Positions 42,267 to 51,302 are shown, numbered from the stretch's first letter. The stretch: DNA of 64,000 nt from Cellulomonas humilata (GCF_030814415.1 NZ_JAUSVB010000002.1:62001-126000); one strand, 5' to 3'. Notes: generated by a model not told the origin, from the letters alone. Numbers and translations: made by a program.

Positions 42267-42286
42267 CTGTCAATCACGGTTGACAG
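42267..42286. promoter_or_regulatory. Palindrome 2 at HTH/Clp-N promoter (covers -35)
   Basis: CTGTCAA-TCACGG-TTGACAG, perfect 7-bp arms with a 6-base spacer. On the minus strand it contains the candidate -35 TTGACA (42268-42273), 18 bases from the -10 in palindrome 1. It shares the TTGAC half-site with palindrome 1. Confidence 0.68.
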
Positions 42287-42432
42287 AACGACCGTCATCG
42301 ATCGCGATGTGCGAGGTCAGCGCGATGCGTGACAACGGTGATCTGTTGCACGTTTCGGACACCGCCAGCACAGTGGGAGCAGATCCAGCGGCGGGTCGGG
42401 CCGTTGGGCGGGAGCAGACGGGGAGGTGCGCC

Positions 42433-42978
42433 GTGGACGTGCGACGTGCGCGCAGGGTCAAGATCGGGCTGGCCGGGCTTGCAGTACTCGGCATCGGAGC
42501 GGCGCTCACGAGCGCCGCGTGGACGGACGTGGTGTTCTTCGACGCCGACGTCACCACCGGAAACTTCAACCTCCAGGGCGCACTGCCCGCCAGCCAGACG
42601 GCGCCGGTGATACCGGGGACGGCTGACGCCGCCTGGGAAGAGTCCGACGACATCACCGCGATCACGCTGAACTTCGGCTCGGTCCAGGTCGCGCCGGGGG
42701 ATCCGCCGACGGTGCTGACGGGATACGTCCGCAACGACCCGGCGAGCACGTGGACGGGTGACGTGACCGCGATCGGTCTCGACCCCACCTCGACCCTGCC
42801 CGCAGGGATCACCGCCGTCGTGGCGTTCACGCCCGCAGCCCTCCCGCAGGATCTGGCTCCCGGTGCGACAGCGACGTTCACTCTCACGGTCACCGCGGGC
42901 CCCACCGCGGTGGAGGGCGCGACCGGCCGGATCATCGTCCGGGTCGACGGCGTGTCGGACGACCCGGTCGCCCCCTGA
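42433..42978 (+). CDS. SipW-type exported protein (TasA/camelysin-like signal)
   Basis: Exported protein of 181 residues. After a basic start comes a hydrophobic segment and then ALTSAAWTDVVFFDADVTTG, the signal typical of proteins cut by SipW-type peptidases (hydrophobic core, then xxAxWxDxxxxxA followed by a TxGN-like pattern). The mature part is beta-rich (ITLNFGSVQVAPGDPPTVLT, GATATFTLTVTAG), like a TasA or camelysin immunoglobulin fold. GTG 42433 has GGGAGG 6 bases upstream; other in-frame starts further up lack this. The downstream peptidase at 45059 is the likely processing enzyme. Confidence 0.78.
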   Translation: MDVRRARRVKIGLAGLAVLGIGAALTSAAWTDVVFFDADVTTGNFNLQGALPASQTAPVIPGTADAAWEESDDITAITLNFGSVQVAPGDPPTVLTGYVRNDPASTWTGDVTAIGLDPTSTLPAGITAVVAFTPAALPQDLAPGATATFTLTVTAGPTAVEGATGRIIVRVDGVSDDPVAP

Positions 42979-43005
42979 TCGTCGCCGGTGCGTCGAGGTC
43001 ACGCT

Positions 43006-43692
43006 GTGCTCGGTAGACCAGCGCGGCCCCACCACGGGGGCGCAGCTCTCGTGGTGGCGCTCGCGGCCACGCTCATCGCCGCCCTCCCGGGGGCGGCGGT
43101 GCCCGCGCGCGCGGCCGAGCTCGTGACCGCGGCGACGGACTCGGCCGTGACCCCCGGCACGCTGCAGTTCGGGGCGATGGACCCCGGGACGACGGAGGTC
43201 CGGACGGCGACGCTGACCACGGACGCGCCGGACGGCGCCGCGTTCGTCCGAGCGGTCGTGTCCGGGACCGGTGCGTTGGCCGACCACCTGACGACGCAGG
43301 TCGAGGCCTGCACGGTCGCGTGGACCGCGGAGGGCTGCAGCGCCGGCGGCGTAGTTCTGCTCGACGGTCCGGTCGCGCCGGGGGTGGACGCCACGCTCGA
43401 CGTGCCCGTCCCGGCGAGCGGGGTCGCGTATCTGCGCGTCGCACTCGCCCTGGACGCCGCTGCGCCCGGCAACGAGGCGAGCACGGTCAGCTACGAGCTG
43501 CACCTGCTGGCACCCGACGCCATCGTGCCGCCGACGCCGCCGGAGCCCGCGAGCCCGGTACCGCTCCCCACGACCGGCGCCGAGGCCGCGGCGCTCGGAG
43601 CAGCCGCCCTCGCGCTCGTCGCGCTGGGCCTGACCCTGCGCGCCTGGGTGCGCGAGCGCCGCCGCGCAGGGACGACCGGGTGGACACCGTGA
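43006..43692 (+). CDS. LPTTG-anchored surface protein
   Basis: Protein of 228 residues. The N-terminus is a signal sequence (ALVVALAATLIAALPGAAVP, then ARA). The mature part is a beta-type domain (PGTLQFGAMDPGTTEVRTAT) with one Cys pair. A Pro-rich linker is followed by the sortase motif LPTTG at 187-191, a membrane helix and a basic tail (RERRRAG), so it should be fixed to peptidoglycan by sortase. GTG 43006 has GAGG upstream; GTG 42988 is the alternative. It lies between two SipW-type substrates, so the three should be displayed together. Its stop overlaps the next GTG. Confidence 0.78.
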   Translation: MLGRPARPHHGGAALVVALAATLIAALPGAAVPARAAELVTAATDSAVTPGTLQFGAMDPGTTEVRTATLTTDAPDGAAFVRAVVSGTGALADHLTTQVEACTVAWTAEGCSAGGVVLLDGPVAPGVDATLDVPVPASGVAYLRVALALDAAAPGNEASTVSYELHLLAPDAIVPPTPPEPASPVPLPTTGAEAAALGAAALALVALGLTLRAWVRERRRAGTTGWTP

Positions 43693-45062
43693 CGCGGGCG
43701 ACGGTGGTCAGGCGACGAGTGGCGGCCCTGTCGGTCGCCGTGCTCGGTGGTCTCCTCGCGGTTGCCGCACTCGTGCCGACGGCCACGTCGTCGGCGTGGC
43801 AGGACAGGGTGTACGCCGACGCCGACGTGCTGATCCTCCCCAACCTGGTTCCCAACGAGCTCGACGCGGGCGTCGGCTTCACGTGTGCTCTCGTCGTCGG
43901 CGACATGTGGTGCTGGGGTGAGGGCGGCGACGGCCAGCTCGGGGTGGGCACCACCGCCGACGCTGGTGTCCCGGTGTCCGCGGGCAACGGCGTGACCGCG
44001 ATGGTCGTGGGCACGGCTGACAGCGTGAATGCCGGGAACGGCTACGCGTGCGGCGCCTCCGGCGGACGGGCGTACTGCTGGGGAGCAGGTGGGGGCAAGC
44101 TCGGCGACTTCAACGTCGCGGAGCCGTACCTGGTGCCAGGCTCGTCCGTCCCCACGGCGGTGTACGACCTGCCCGCCGGCACCGGGAACCAGTACCAGTC
44201 ACCGCTGTACAACCAGGTCGTCCGGGACGTCGTGGCCGGGCAGGACATCTCGTGCGCGGTGACGGAGATCACTGCGCCAGCGAACACCCCGGGAGCGTGC
44301 TGGGGGCTCCAGGTCGGGCTCACCCGTCCGCCGTCCCCCGCGCCGCAGAGCTGGGCCAACGCGCCGATCACCTTGCCGAGCATCGCGCAGGACCCGAACA
44401 GCCAGCTCCCCGCGGGCGTACCGATCTCCTCGCTCACGTCGGACTTCGAGGACGCCTGCTTCATCGCGGCCGGTATCGACTACTGCTGGGGCACGAACGA
44501 GCAGGGCCAGCTCGGCGTCGGCAGTGTGAACGTTCCGTACCCCTACCCCGTCCGGGTGCTTCAGGGCGCCATGCCCGCAGGGCCGGTTGACGCGATAGCT
44601 GCCGGACCGTTCCACACGTGTGCGATCGCCGCCGCCCAGGTCTTCTGCTGGGGGCTGGCCAGCGGCGGGCGACTCGGCATCGGATTCGTCCCTGGTGCGC
44701 AGACGACCCCGGCGGCCGTCATCGGGCTCGGCGGCCGCTCGATGGTCGCCGTCTCCGCCGGCGACGCGTCGACCTGTGCGCTCGAGAGCACGGGGCAAGC
44801 TTGGTGCTGGGGCTCGAACTCCGCCGGGCAGCTCGGCACGACGCAGGTGCCGCTCTTCGGATCCAGCGAAGAACCGGTCGCGGTCCAGCAGCCGGCCGGC
44901 ATCCGGTTCACGGCCATCTCGGCCGGCGCGAACCACGTGTGCGCCATCGCCGACGACAACATCTACTGCTGGGGCGCAGCCGGAACGCTCGGCACGGGCG
45001 CCGGACAGGTGGTCGCCCCGGTCCCGTCCGTCCCGGTGACCGCCACCTGGAGCACGCCGTGA
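43689..45062 (+). CDS. RCC1-like seven-repeat propeller protein, SipW-type exported
   Basis: Protein of 457 residues. The signal has a hydrophobic core and ATSSAWQDRVYADADV, close to the first gene of the module (SAAWTDVVFFDADV), so it is a second likely substrate of the same peptidase. The mature part has seven RCC1-like repeats, each with C-x8-14-CWG and often GQLG. The Cys pairs are 66/75, 121/130, 189/204, 257/266, 311/320, 363/373 and 418/427. This suggests a complete seven-blade propeller held by a disulphide in each blade. No enzyme motif is seen. The stop overlaps the peptidase start. Confidence 0.8.
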   Translation: MTRATVVRRRVAALSVAVLGGLLAVAALVPTATSSAWQDRVYADADVLILPNLVPNELDAGVGFTCALVVGDMWCWGEGGDGQLGVGTTADAGVPVSAGNGVTAMVVGTADSVNAGNGYACGASGGRAYCWGAGGGKLGDFNVAEPYLVPGSSVPTAVYDLPAGTGNQYQSPLYNQVVRDVVAGQDISCAVTEITAPANTPGACWGLQVGLTRPPSPAPQSWANAPITLPSIAQDPNSQLPAGVPISSLTSDFEDACFIAAGIDYCWGTNEQGQLGVGSVNVPYPYPVRVLQGAMPAGPVDAIAAGPFHTCAIAAAQVFCWGLASGGRLGIGFVPGAQTTPAAVIGLGGRSMVAVSAGDASTCALESTGQAWCWGSNSAGQLGTTQVPLFGSSEEPVAVQQPAGIRFTAISAGANHVCAIADDNIYCWGAAGTLGTGAGQVVAPVPSVPVTATWSTP

Positions 45063-45622
45063 GGGCGCTGCGGGTCACGGCGGACGCGCTCCTCACCGTC
45101 GCCGCGATCGTCGGGGTGCTGGGGTTCGCGCTGTTCATCGGTGTGCGCCTGGGGGCCGTCCAACCGCTCGTCGTCACGTCAGGCTCGATGCGGCCGACGT
45201 ACGAGACAGGAGACCTGGTGGTGTCCCGGACCGTCGCCGCCGCCTCCTTGGAGACGGGTGACGTCGCCACCTTGCGCGACGCCGGCGGGCGCCTCATCAC
45301 GCACCGGGTCGTGGCCGTCGCGCCCGCCGACGGCACGCAGGGGGGCGCGACGGTCTCGGTCGAGATGCAGGGGGACGCCAACGCGCAGGCCGACCCGCGG
45401 CCCTACGTCGTCGAGCAGGCGCTCGTGCCGGTCGTCCGGGTCCCAGGCATGGGCCCCCTGATCGCGACGGTGCAGCGCCCGGTGGTCGCCGTACCGGCGC
45501 TCGTTGCGGTCGCGGCGCTGGTCGCGATCGCGTTCGTGCCGAGCGGGACCCCGCTGCCCGCGCCGCCCGAGGCAGATCCCGTGGCACGCGGGCGCCAGGC
45601 GGCGCACGTACCGGAGGGGTGA
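45059..45622 (+). CDS. SipW-type (ER-type) signal peptidase I
   Basis: Membrane peptidase of 187 residues, S26B type. The catalytic Ser43 lies in VTSGSMRPTYETGDLVV and the second catalytic position is His82 in GRLITHRVVAV, the Ser-His arrangement of SipW and ER peptidases instead of the usual Ser-Lys. One helix is N-terminal and another C-terminal (VVAVPALVAVAALVAIAFV), the latter absent from most bacterial type I peptidases. It should process the two proteins with SipW-like signals upstream. GTG 45059 overlaps the previous stop, so it closes the operon. Confidence 0.88.
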   Translation: MRALRVTADALLTVAAIVGVLGFALFIGVRLGAVQPLVVTSGSMRPTYETGDLVVSRTVAAASLETGDVATLRDAGGRLITHRVVAVAPADGTQGGATVSVEMQGDANAQADPRPYVVEQALVPVVRVPGMGPLIATVQRPVVAVPALVAVAALVAIAFVPSGTPLPAPPEADPVARGRQAAHVPEG

Positions 45623-45630
45623 CTCGCGGG

Positions 45631-46323
45631 TCAGTCGTGCGCGACGATGCAGGGACGGGGCAGGTCGCGGTTGTCGACGACGACCGTCGCGCGCGTCGCC
45701 GGGCGGCAGGTGGCGAGGTAGTGGCGCTGCCCCTCGACGTAGCGGGCGTTCGCGGGGTGGGTCGGGTCCGGCGAGCAGCCGTCGCGGACGGCCATGCGGG
45801 CGAACGTCTCGGCGAAGTCGACGTCGAGGTACACCGAGAAGTCCCACCAGGCGGCCAGCTCGTCGCGGTGCAGGAAGATCCCGTCGACGACCAGGACCGT
45901 GCTGTCCGTGCCGTGCTCGCGCGGCAGGTCGAGCGCGGTGTCGGTGGCGACGTCGCGGACGGCACGGCGGAACCGGCGGGACCCTCCCGGCGCGAACGGC
46001 TCCAGGACCTGGGTGCGCAGGGCGTCGTAGTCGTAGGAGTCGGCCCAGAAGCCCTCGGGGGAGTGCCGGCCACGGCGGTAGCGCTCGTCGCGCGGGCGGT
46101 GGAACCCGTCTACGCCGATCCGCACGACTGTGCGTCCCTCCCGCAGCAGCTCGGCGGCGAGCTCGTCGGCGAACGTGGTCTTGCCTGCGCCGTCCATGCC
46201 GTCGATCCCGACCAGGACCGGCCGGCCGAGCGCGCGGGGGTCCGCGATGCGGTGCGCCACCTCCCGCAGCACGGCGAGGCGAGCGACGGACGCCGTGGGC
46301 GCCGTGTCCGAGGGGGCGCTCAT
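45631..46323 (-). CDS. Uridine kinase-like P-loop protein
   Basis: Cytosolic kinase-like protein of 230 residues. It has the P-loop GIDGMDGAGKTTF, the substrate pattern VDGFHRPRDERYRRGRHSPEG, the acceptor-site segment and VLVVDGIFLHRDELAAWWDF. These resemble the uridine kinase/phosphoribulokinase group in actinobacteria. It probably phosphorylates uridine or a similar nucleoside, but a different small substrate is possible. ATG 46323 faces the 224-base promoter region shared with sucC. Its end is 8 bases from the convergent peptidase gene. Confidence 0.78.
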   Translation of the reverse strand: MSAPSDTAPTASVARLAVLREVAHRIADPRALGRPVLVGIDGMDGAGKTTFADELAAELLREGRTVVRIGVDGFHRPRDERYRRGRHSPEGFWADSYDYDALRTQVLEPFAPGGSRRFRRAVRDVATDTALDLPREHGTDSTVLVVDGIFLHRDELAAWWDFSVYLDVDFAETFARMAVRDGCSPDPTHPANARYVEGQRHYLATCRPATRATVVVDNRDLPRPCIVAHD

Positions 46324-46441
46324 CGTGCCCGAGGCAGTGCAGCCACGACCGCATCCGGATCCATGCGGGGAACGTAGCGGATCGGGACGATTCGGGGGAG
46401 GGGTTGCGAAGAATGTGTGGATGATCCGACGTCGCGTACGC

Positions 46442-46457
46442 CACATCTCTCGATGTG
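46442..46457. promoter_or_regulatory. Palindrome in the kinase/sucC divergent region
   Basis: CACATC-TCTC-GATGTG, perfect 6-bp arms, in the 224-base AT-richer gap upstream of sucC. It may be an operator of the TCA gene sucC or of the divergent kinase gene. Confidence 0.4.
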
Positions 46458-46547
46458 AAGATATCTGTGGGTGCCCGCTACCATCGACCGGGGCGTTTCG
46501 GCCGCACAGAGGCCGTCGAACGCCGGTGATGAGAGGACCCAGACCAG

Positions 46548-47729
46548 GTGGACCTGTTCGAGTACCAGGCACGTGACATCTTCGAGAAGCACGGCGTCCC
46601 CGTGCTCGGCGGCGTCGTCGCCACGACTCCCGAGGAGGCTCGCGCCGGCGCGGAGCAGCTCCTGGGCGGTCAGCCGGGCGTCGTCGTCGTCAAGGCGCAG
46701 GTCAAGGTCGGTGGCCGCGGCAAGGCCGGCGGCGTGAAGCTGGCCCGGTCCGCGGACGACGCGGCCGAGAAGGCCACCGAGATCCTCGGCATGGACATCA
46801 AGGGCCACACGGTCCACCGCGTGATGATCGCCGCGGGCGCCAAGATCGCGACCGAGTTCTACTTCTCCCTCCTGCTGGACCGCGCCGAGCGCCGCTACCT
46901 GGCCATGTGCTCGGTCGAGGGCGGCATGGACATCGAGCAGCTCGCGGTGGAGCGTCCCGACGCCCTCGCCAAGGTCGCGGTCGACCCGCGCACCGGCATC
47001 GACCAGGCCAAGGCCGACGAGATCGTCGCCGCCGCCGGGTTCGCGCCGGACATCGCCCCCAAGGTCGCCGCGGTCCTGCAGACGCTCTGGACCGTCTATC
47101 GCAGCGAGGACGCCACGCTCGTCGAGGTGAACCCGCTGGTCCTCACCGAGGACGGCGAGATCGTCGCGCTCGACGGCAAGGTCACGCTCGACGAGAACGC
47201 GGGCTTCCGTCACCCGGAGCACGCCGACCTCGAGGACGCCGCCGCGGCGGACCCGCTCGAGGCGCGCGCCAAGGAGGCCGACCTCAACTACGTCAAGCTG
47301 GACGGCGAGGTCGGCATCATCGGCAATGGCGCCGGGCTCGTCATGAGCACGCTGGACGTCGTCGCCTACGCCGGTGAGAAGCACGGTGGCGTCAAGCCCG
47401 CCAACTTCCTCGACATCGGTGGCGGCGCGAGCGCCGAGATCATGGCGGCCGGCCTGCACATCATCCTCACGGACCCACAGGTCAAGTCAGTGTTCGTCAA
47501 CGTCTTCGGCGGCATCACCGCCTGCGACGCGGTCGCCAACGGCATCGTCGCGGCGCTCGAGATCCTCGGCGACGAGGAGAACAAGCCGCTGGTCGTGCGC
47601 CTGGACGGCAACAACGTGCTCGAGGGTCGTCGGATCCTCGCCGAGGCCGGCCACCCCCTGGTCACGATCGCGGACACGATGGACGGCGGCGCCGACAAGG
47701 CGGCCGAGCTCGCCCACGCCGCGGCCTGA
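46548..47729 (+). CDS. sucC: Succinyl-CoA synthetase subunit beta (ADP-forming)
   Basis: Beta subunit of 393 residues of the TCA-cycle enzyme that converts succinyl-CoA and ADP (or GDP) with phosphate to succinate and ATP/GTP. It starts with the family pattern [20 protein letters not shown]. The ATP-grasp domain holds [20 protein letters not shown] and [13 protein letters not shown], and the C-terminal part has [10 protein letters not shown] and [19 protein letters not shown]. It acts with SucD downstream. The GTG start is supported by this pattern. The gene is preceded by a long promoter region, and sucD follows after 31 bases. Confidence 0.97.
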   Translation: MDLFEYQARDIFEKHGVPVLGGVVATTPEEARAGAEQLLGGQPGVVVVKAQVKVGGRGKAGGVKLARSADDAAEKATEILGMDIKGHTVHRVMIAAGAKIATEFYFSLLLDRAERRYLAMCSVEGGMDIEQLAVERPDALAKVAVDPRTGIDQAKADEIVAAAGFAPDIAPKVAAVLQTLWTVYRSEDATLVEVNPLVLTEDGEIVALDGKVTLDENAGFRHPEHADLEDAAAADPLEARAKEADLNYVKLDGEVGIIGNGAGLVMSTLDVVAYAGEKHGGVKPANFLDIGGGASAEIMAAGLHIILTDPQVKSVFVNVFGGITACDAVANGIVAALEILGDEENKPLVVRLDGNNVLEGRRILAEAGHPLVTIADTMDGGADKAAELAHAAA

Positions 47730-47760
47730 ATCCCTGACGCAGAGAGAAGCAGACACTCAC

Positions 47761-48636
47761 ATGGCGATCTTCCTGACCGAGGCATCCAAGGTCATCGTCC
47801 AGGGCATGACGGGTTCCGAGGGCCAGAAGCACACGACCCGCATGCTCGCATCCGGCACGTCCGTCGTCGGCGGGGTGAACCCGCGCAAGGCGGGAACCTC
47901 GGTCGCGTTCGGTGACGTGGACGTCCCCGTCTTCGGCTCCGTGTCCGAGGCGATGGACGCCACCGGCGCCGACGTCTCCGTCGTCTTCGTGCCGCCCGCC
48001 CACACCAAGGCCGCCGTCGTCGAGGCGATCGAGGCGGGCATCCCGCTCGTCGTCATCATCACCGAGGGCGTCCCGGTGGCCGACACCGCCGAGTTCTTCG
48101 CGCTCGCGGTGGAGAAGAACGTGCGGCTCATCGGCCCCAACTGCCCCGGCCTGATCAGCCCCGGGAAGTCCAACGTCGGCATCATCCCCGCGGACATCAC
48201 GGGCCCCGGCCGCGTCGGCCTCGTGTCGAAGTCCGGCACGCTGACCTACCAGATGATGTACGAGCTGCGGGACTTCGGGTTCTCCACGGCCATCGGCATC
48301 GGCGGCGACCCGATCATCGGCACCACGCACATCGACGCCCTCGCGGCGTTCGAGGCGGACCCCGACACCGAGGTCATCGTGATGATCGGTGAGATCGGTG
48401 GCGACGCCGAGGAGCGTGCGGCGGCCTACATCGCCGAGCACGTCACCAAGCCCGTCGTCGGCTACGTCGCCGGGTTCACGGCCCCCGAGGGCAAGACGAT
48501 GGGCCACGCCGGCGCCATCGTGTCCGGCTCGTCGGGGACCGCGCAGGCCAAGAAGGAGGCCCTCGAGGCCGCGGGCGTCAAGGTCGGCAAGACGCCGTCC
48601 GAGACGGCCGACCTCGCGCGCCAGCTCCTGAGCTGA
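47761..48636 (+). CDS. sucD: Succinyl-CoA synthetase subunit alpha
   Basis: Alpha subunit of 291 residues. The CoA-binding domain has [15 protein letters not shown] and the pattern VNPRKAG; the phospho-acceptor His249 lies in [16 protein letters not shown]. It forms the catalytic dimer with SucC and passes phosphate between succinyl-CoA and the nucleotide. ATG 47761 is 31 bases after the SucC stop with an AGAGAAG site. A long hairpin (48646-48682) follows its stop. Confidence 0.97.
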   Translation: MAIFLTEASKVIVQGMTGSEGQKHTTRMLASGTSVVGGVNPRKAGTSVAFGDVDVPVFGSVSEAMDATGADVSVVFVPPAHTKAAVVEAIEAGIPLVVIITEGVPVADTAEFFALAVEKNVRLIGPNCPGLISPGKSNVGIIPADITGPGRVGLVSKSGTLTYQMMYELRDFGFSTAIGIGGDPIIGTTHIDALAAFEADPDTEVIVMIGEIGGDAEERAAAYIAEHVTKPVVGYVAGFTAPEGKTMGHAGAIVSGSSGTAQAKKEALEAAGVKVGKTPSETADLARQLLS

Positions 48637-48645
48637 CCACTCCTC

Positions 48646-48682
48646 CGTCGACCCCGGTGAGCCCCGCTCGCCGGGGTCGACG
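48646..48682 (+). terminator. Terminator hairpin after sucCD
   Basis: 12-bp arms (CGTCGACCCCGG and complement, 48646-48657 and 48671-48682) with an inner GAGC/GCTC pair. It lies 9 bases after the sucD stop. Confidence 0.88.
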
Positions 48683-48753
48683 TGTCTGACCCGACAGCCG
48701 ACGCGCCGTGCCGGGTTCGTCACTCCGGCGAGCGCGGCAGCGACCATGGCACG

Positions 48754-50037
48754 GTGAGCGCCACCGGTCCCCGCACGGGGGGCACACCCGTCGTCGACCG
48801 TCGCCGTCGCCGCACGCTGTCCGACGACCCGACGCCCACCTTCTTCACGAGCGCCCTCGACGGTGCGCCGCGCTGGGTCGCGGGGGTCCTGTCCGCGCTG
48901 CAGGCCGCGCTGCTCTCGTTCCTCGTCCTCACGCTCCCCGCGGTCGCGGCGTACGTCGCCACGTCGGCGGACCCGTCGAACAGCGGGGTCGGCTGGTTCC
49001 GCTCCGTCGGGGTCGGCTCGGCGATGTGGCTGCTCGGGCACGGGGTCCCCGCGCACGTCGGCCCGGTCGTCGTGAGCCTGGTGCCGCTCGGGGTGACGCT
49101 GCTCGCGCTCTTCGTCTGCTACGCCTCGGCACGCCGCTCCGGGTTGGCCACGTGGTCGGCGTACGCGGCGGGCGTCGGCACGTACACCCTGGTCGCCGTC
49201 CTGCTCGCCCTCGTCACCGGCGTGGTCGGGATCGACCTCGCGCGCGCGTTCGTGGGCGGTGCGACCGTCTCCGCGATCGGCCTCGGCGCGGGCCTGCTCG
49301 CCCGTCCCGAGGCGCCGGCGCTGCGCGCGCTCACCCGGCCCGTGTGGTCCCGGTGCCCCGCACCTCTTCGTACCGGCGCCGCGGGCGGGCTGCTCGCGTC
49401 GGCCGCGCTGGTGACCGTCGCCGCGCTCGTGACCGCGCTGTGGATCCTCGCGGGCCGGGCCACCATCGGTGACGTCGTGCGCGGGCTCGGCCTCGACGCC
49501 GTCGGCGGCGTCGTGCTGGCCGTCGCGGAGCTGGCCTACCTGCCGAACCTGGTCGTGTGGGCGCTCGCGTGGCTGACCGGCGCGGGCTTCGCGGTCGGCG
49601 AGGGGACGCACTTCGCGCCCGACGACGTCGTCGGCGGTGCGCTGCCCGCGGTGCCGATGCTCGGCGCGCTCCCGTCCTCCGACGTCGTCGGACCTGCGAC
49701 GAGCCTGGTCCCGCTCGTGCTCGTGGCGGTCGGGGCCTTCGTGGGGCTGTACGTCCACCGCAGGCTGACGCCGCAGCGGTGGTGGGAGTCGGCGCTCGCA
49801 TGCGCCGCGGCCGCGGTGGGCACCGTCGTCGTGGTCACGCTGCTCGTCACGCTGGCGAGCGGTGGGATCGGCCCGGACCGGCTGTCGGTGGTCGGCGCGC
49901 AGGGCGGCGTCGTCGGGCTGCTCGCAGGAGCCGGGGTTCTCGTGGGGGCACTGTTCGTCGCGTTGCCCGGCGATGCGCTGCTGCGCGCGGAGATCGCTCG
50001 GGTCGTCCGTGCGCTGGTGCCGCGCGACCGGTCCTGA
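48754..50037 (+). CDS. DUF6350 family membrane protein
   Basis: Protein of 427 residues with about ten helices. The signature of the family is visible near the middle: LAYLPNLVVWALAWLTGAGF, AVGEGTHFAPDD and GALPAVPMLGALP. The family has no known function, but it is found next to purN/purH in actinobacteria, as here. GTG 48754 is chosen because longer in-frame starts overlap the terminator; the gene may be leaderless or have a weak site. The C-terminal third has Gly/Ala/Val-rich helices. It is 7 bases from a convergent gene. Confidence 0.8.
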   Translation: MSATGPRTGGTPVVDRRRRRTLSDDPTPTFFTSALDGAPRWVAGVLSALQAALLSFLVLTLPAVAAYVATSADPSNSGVGWFRSVGVGSAMWLLGHGVPAHVGPVVVSLVPLGVTLLALFVCYASARRSGLATWSAYAAGVGTYTLVAVLLALVTGVVGIDLARAFVGGATVSAIGLGAGLLARPEAPALRALTRPVWSRCPAPLRTGAAGGLLASAALVTVAALVTALWILAGRATIGDVVRGLGLDAVGGVVLAVAELAYLPNLVVWALAWLTGAGFAVGEGTHFAPDDVVGGALPAVPMLGALPSSDVVGPATSLVPLVLVAVGAFVGLYVHRRLTPQRWWESALACAAAAVGTVVVVTLLVTLASGGIGPDRLSVVGAQGGVVGLLAGAGVLVGALFVALPGDALLRAEIARVVRALVPRDRS

Positions 50038-50043
50038 CTCGTC

Positions 50044-50571
50044 TCAGGACCCGGTGCTGCTGTCCTCGACGGAGGTGCGCAGGTCGTCGAGGTACTGCTC
50101 GAACTCCCTCTCGCAGGCGCTCGTCGCCCCGATCGTCAGGGCGCGTTCGAGACACTCCTGCTTCTCCTGCTGCGCAGGCCAGAGGGCCAGCTGCACGCTC
50201 AGGAGCAGCGTCCAGGACAGGGCGATGACCAGTCCGGCGGCGAGCAGGGGCGCGAGCCCGCGCGACCGGGCGCGGAGTGCGACCATCATGGCGCGGGCGC
50301 CGACGACGATCGCACCGAGCGCGAACGGGAGGGCGGCAGCCTGCCACGGCAGCCGGAGCGTGGCCACGAGCACGGACGCGAGCACGAGCACCGCGAACAG
50401 CCGCGTGAGGCTCGTCGCGCGCGCCGTGCCCTCGGCATCCGCCGGCGGGCGCTCCGGGACGACCGGCGGCTGCTGCGGCGCGCCGGCAGGCGGCCAGACC
50501 GGGGCGTCCTGGACCGGCGCGTCGTCCGTGGTGCCTGGACGGTTCTCCGGGGGCGCGTACGGGTTGCTCAC
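50044..50571 (-). CDS. Hypothetical membrane protein
   Basis: Protein of 175 residues. A Pro-rich N-terminus (SNPYAPPENRPGT, APVWPPAGAPQQPP) of ~60 residues is followed by three helices (LFAVLVLASVLVATLRLPW, ALPFALGAIVVGARAMM, LLAAGLVIALSWTLLLSV) and a short Cys-containing C-terminal domain. The Cys pair (ECLERA, SACERE) may form a disulphide outside. GTG 50571 starts the SNPYAPP pattern common in actinobacterial membrane proteins. The function is unknown. It is between DUF6350 and purN, read the other way. Confidence 0.68.
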   Translation of the reverse strand: MSNPYAPPENRPGTTDDAPVQDAPVWPPAGAPQQPPVVPERPPADAEGTARATSLTRLFAVLVLASVLVATLRLPWQAAALPFALGAIVVGARAMMVALRARSRGLAPLLAAGLVIALSWTLLLSVQLALWPAQQEKQECLERALTIGATSACEREFEQYLDDLRTSVEDSSTGS

Positions 50572-50648
50572 CCGTGCATTCTCGCCCACGAACGGCCGGC
50601 GCCGGACGGGCCGTCCGCACCGGTGCGCTCCGCCGGTAGGGTCGGCGC

Positions 50649-51302
50649 GTGACGCACGAGACGCCCCAGCGACCTGCCCCGGCCACCCGCGAGTCGGGCC
50701 GGCTCGTGGTCCTCGTCTCCGGCACCGGCTCGAACCTGGCGGCGCTGCTGGCCGCCCACGACGACCCCGCCTACGGTGCCCGCGTCGTGGCGGTGATCGC
50801 GGACCGAGGGAACATCCGGGCGCTCGACATCGCGCGCGAGGCGGGCATCCCGACGGCGGTCGTCTCGGTCAAGGACTTCGACGACCGGGCCGCGTGGGAC
50901 GCTGCTGTCGCAGAGACCGTGGCGGTGTTCTCGCCCGACCTGATCGTGCTCGCCGGGTTCATGAAGCTGTTCGGTGCCACGTTCCTCGGGCGGTTCGGCG
51001 GACGGATCGTCAACACCCACCCGGCCCTGCTGCCGTCGTTCCCCGGTGCGCACGGCGTGCGGGACGCGCTGGCGTACGGGGTCAAGGTCACGGGGTGCAC
51101 GGTGATGGTGGTCGACGAGGGCATCGACACCGGTCCGATCCTCGCGCAGGCGACCGTCGCGATCGAGCCCGACGACGACGAGGCGACGCTGCACGAGCGG
51201 ATCAAGGCCGTCGAGCAGCCCCTGCTCGTCGAGTGGGTCGGACGCATCGCGCGCGGCGGGCTGCGCGTCGAGGGCCGGCACGCGATCGTCGGACGCGCCT
51301 GA
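50649..51302 (+). CDS. purN: Phosphoribosylglycinamide formyltransferase
   Basis: Purine enzyme of 217 residues that transfers the formyl group from 10-formyl-THF to GAR. It starts after a short leader with LVVLVSGTGSNLAALLAAHD. The catalytic Asn/His/Asp pattern is NTHPALLPSFPGAHGVRDAL then VTGCTVMVVDEGIDTGPIL. GTG 50649 is directly in front. In related genomes purH usually follows at once; here two minus-strand genes (MerR regulator and hydrolase) lie between them. Confidence 0.96.
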   Translation: MTHETPQRPAPATRESGRLVVLVSGTGSNLAALLAAHDDPAYGARVVAVIADRGNIRALDIAREAGIPTAVVSVKDFDDRAAWDAAVAETVAVFSPDLIVLAGFMKLFGATFLGRFGGRIVNTHPALLPSFPGAHGVRDALAYGVKVTGCTVMVVDEGIDTGPILAQATVAIEPDDDEATLHERIKAVEQPLLVEWVGRIARGGLRVEGRHAIVGRA

